From Bryopsis sp. KO-2023 (Eukaryota > Chlorophyta > Ulvophyceae > Bryopsidales > Bryopsidaceae): a stretch of DNA of 64,000 nt. Positions 61,222 to 64,000 of the stretch are shown piece after piece; within the stretch, counting starts at the first letter, position 1; each line of letters begins with the position of its first letter. The translations under genes were made by a program, and so were the position numbers. Under the pieces are notes generated by a model. The model had not been told where the DNA came from, searched no databases, and saw only the letters and a program-made list of their open reading frames with translations. The stretch is taken from the NCBI GenBank assembly GCA_030272585.1, contig BSYQ01000001.1:620001-684000 (forward strand), written 5' to 3'.

Positions 61222-63753
61222 ATGTTCGCAGTCATCTTTGAGGCCCTCTACAAGCTGTCGATGGGTTTGATCCACAAGGATCTATTCCCAGACTTTCTCA
61301 TTCGTGTTGGAATTCGCCAGTTGCTCCAAAAGCGGCTGCTCAGTGAGGTTTGGCAGAAATCCATCATATCTATTTTTTTTGTAACCTTAAGGTGCTTCTG
61401 ATCTTTCTTGCAATTGAATTCCTAGCTGTTATGCATGCAGAATTTGCATGGGTGCTTCATTCACTTCATTCTGTTCTGCTGGGATTTTTTGGCATCCATG
61501 TGACAGCATCAAGAGATGCCCACACCAGCTTCTTTTTTCACCTTCCTGAAAGTGTTGCTGGTTTTTTGTATTTTGAACTTCAGGGAAGTGGCGGTGTGGA
61601 AGGTCAGCAAACCAGAAAGATGGAGTTTGTGAATGAACTCAAGACCTTACCTATCGCTGTGCAAACAGAAGCCGCCAATGAACAGCACTACGAGGTGAGT
61701 GCATCTGATCATAGATATGTATACATATATATATATACTCTGTGAGGGTTATCCTCCCTGGAAAAAAGTACCAACAGCGTTCATGATCAAGAGGTCAATG
61801 TTACATTGAGGGGGGTTTTGGTTGGAATTTGGAATGATTTGATGAGGGGTTTGTGTTTGTTTGTTTTTTTGGTTTGGTGTGAAAGGTGCCAACAGAGTAT
61901 TTCAAGCTTTGCTTAGGGAAATGGTTAAAGTATAGCAGCTGCTATTACAAGTCTGACTCTGACACTCTAGACCAAGCTGAGGAGAATATGATGAGTAAGA
62001 AATGGCAAAATGCAACAAGTTTGCTTTCACTGTTTTGATATATTTTTTAAACTGGTGCAATGATTTTTTTTCACCAAAATTTTTTCATGAATGATGGAAA
62101 CATCGCATAGCTGATCCACATTGGAAATAAGTGTTATGGGTCGGGACACATAGAGGGGAAATGGAAGGGAAAAAAAAATGAAGAAACAGCTTTTTTGTGT
62201 TTTTTTACTTCTTTTTTGGAGGGGGGGGGGGGGAGTATTGAAGCTATAAATGCCGTGAGCTGTCAATGAAAATTCTCGGATTGCGTAATACTTGTCACAA
62301 GAGAATTAAAGGAGAAATTCAATTGCAATGTTTAGGTATGTATTGCACAAGAGCAAAATTGGAAGATGGGCAGAATATTTTGGAGCTGGGCTGTGGATGG
62401 GGTTCTCTTACATTGTTCTTGGTGAGTTTCCCCGTTATCTTGTATCAGCATCAAGCATTGACACCTGGCACTTTTTCAATCATATGTTTCTTCTTTTTGG
62501 TGTGCGTGTGTGTGTGTGCTGTCCCTTTTCCTCCATTATTAAAAAAAAAAACCCTTACCCTACCCTTTTTTCAGTCAACTGGGTTTGCACTGTTCAAAAA
62601 CTGGCATCAGCAAATCTGAGCCACCATGAATTGAATTTTCGATTTTGGTTCTGTTTTTTTCAGTTTTTTTTCATTTTTTGGAATTTTGGCAGGCTTCCGC
62701 TTATCCAAAGAGTAAGATCACAGGGGTGTCCAATTCCGACACACAAAAACTGTACATCGACTCTAAAGCGAAAGAGCTGGGCCTCAACAACATCACCATC
62801 ATTACTCAGGATGTCACGGATTTTCATACAACAGACCAGTTCGATCGGGTTCTGTCGGTTGAAATGTTCGAGCACATGAAAAACTACCAGGTGTGGAAAA
62901 ACCCGAGAGAAAAATTACGGTTCGCCTTTGGATTGACGCTAGAAAGTTTGTGCTGATGGTTTACCAATCTTAGTTTTGGTCGGTTGATGTTTTGAACTCA
63001 ATAGAAGTATGAGAATCGACAAGGAGGCATAATTTTTTTAAGATGATTAAACCTTTTTAAGCCTATGATTTGAACGGTGTATTGATTGATTGGTGGTGGA
63101 ATTTGTGTATCATTCTGAATGGAATGGGATGGGTTTTTATTACAGGCATTGCTCGAGAATATTTCATCGTGGTTGGCCCCGGGTGGGCTTGTGTTTTTGC
63201 ACTTTTTTTGCCACAAGACCCTACCATACCATTTCAAGGTGCGTATGTGTATCAAAAGGCTCCAAAATATATACGTATTGAGTTAACTCGATATGGTTTA
63301 TAAAAGAAAAAAAGGACTCTGTTCAATATTCTTGAGATTGCCATCAAATTTTTGCCATGTCGGGAAGGTGGGAATTTGGGGCTTTTCTCCTTGTTTGTGC
63401 AAATTTCTCTGTGGTATGCTCCACTAGTTTTTAATTCTTGCCATATGTTGTTTTCCCACAATTTTCATGGTGCCAAGCATCACCGTTTGTCTTATTTATT
63501 ATGAGGAAAGAAGTGCCTCGTTTGTCAAACAATTTTTTTTTGTTCCTTTCAGGTCCAAGGGCCCGACGACTGGATGTCTCGATATTTCTTTTCGGGGGGG
63601 ACCATGCCTTCTCTGGATTTGATGCTGTATTTCCAGGATCACCTCCGTGTGAAAGATATCAAATATGTGAATGGAACTCATTATTCAAAAACTCTGGAGG
63701 CTTGGCTCGAGAAAATGGATGATCAAACTCCTGAAGTCATGACGATCTTCAAA
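61222..63753 (+). CDS. Cyclopropane-fatty-acid-synthase / coclaurine N-methyltransferase-like SAM methyltransferase (3' end outside window)
   Basis: Seven exons (61222-61347, 61584-61694, 61886-61994, 62336-62421, 62693-62890, 63146-63238, 63553-63753) join in phase to 308 codons. The reading ends at FK|gtacgt, so at least one more exon lies beyond the window. ATG 61222 is the first Met after an in-frame stop. Signatures: [20 protein letters not shown] (N-terminal helix), [53 protein letters not shown] (SAM site), [67 protein letters not shown] and [15 protein letters not shown]. This is the CFA-synthase superfamily branch that in plants includes coclaurine N-methyltransferase and many uncharacterised members. 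The substrate (amine or lipid) cannot be told from sequence. No targeting peptide is seen. Confidence 0.94.
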
Positions 63754-64000
63754 GTACGTTTTTTTTCTTTCGATCACATAGATATATAGATATATGAATG
63801 AATGAATGTTTAATTTACATTAGACAAACTTGCCCAACGAAGGCTGTCCAAACGAGGTGATTTAGCCCATCCCTTGGTAAAAATCCAGCCCAACAACGTC
63901 AGCTCTAGAAAACCCTCCACAGGTGCATCTAAAATAAAGACATTTGTTATATATTTGTTGTTATTTGTTATACATATTTGTTATATTTGTTTATTTTCAA

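Overview
This is nuclear DNA of a eukaryote. Almost every gene is cut by short GT-AG introns (roughly 70 to 600 bases, T-rich on the gene strand), and there are no operons or bacterial ribosome binding sites. The genes point to a photosynthetic, flagellated cell with a primary-type plastid, most likely a green alga (prasinophyte-like or early streptophyte-like). Plastid products (ribosomal protein L1, glutathione reductase, ClpS, an ISA2-type isoamylase) appear to begin with plain transit peptides and no signal peptide. Cilium genes (IFT38/CLUAP1 and BBS4) sit among them. The lineage is an inference; no rRNA or other marker is present.

Layout: ARS2/SERRATE (minus, runs off the left edge) is divergent from IFT38 (5265-7815, plus). 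Next come a fused prolyl hydroxylase-glycosyltransferase that looks like both first enzymes of the Skp1 modification pathway (7904-11522), an unrecognised gene (11609-12599), and an IQ-motif protein on the other strand (12610-15227). A 1.7 kb spacer leads to plastid ClpS (minus) and a catalytically degenerate ISA2-like isoamylase (19154-24441). A plastid-targeted orphan (25414-26097) and a small secreted protein (26505-27061) follow. Then come plastid L1 (minus) and plastid/cytosolic-type glutathione reductase (plus) from a 206 bp shared promoter region, a long-chain acyl-CoA synthetase (33453-37081), a tail-anchored coiled-coil protein (37745-40449), a small acidic/basic protein (40762 onward), BBS4, an unknown Cys-containing protein (46539-47756), and the exosome helicase MTR4 (48229-54275). 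A Gly-rich plastid-type protein (55094-55795) precedes 5.4 kb of gene-poor, repeat-bearing DNA. The window ends inside a cyclopropane-synthase/coclaurine-N-methyltransferase-like methyltransferase.

How genes fit together: ARS2 and MTR4 belong to the same nuclear RNA decay network. IFT38 and BBS4 serve cilium assembly and membrane traffic. L1, ClpS, glutathione reductase and ISA2 serve plastid translation, proteolysis, redox balance and starch. The hydroxylase-glycosyltransferase fusion would couple oxygen sensing to SCF ubiquitin ligases. Intron phases were checked by hand: most complete models add up to whole codons, and unresolved junctions are stated in each entry.
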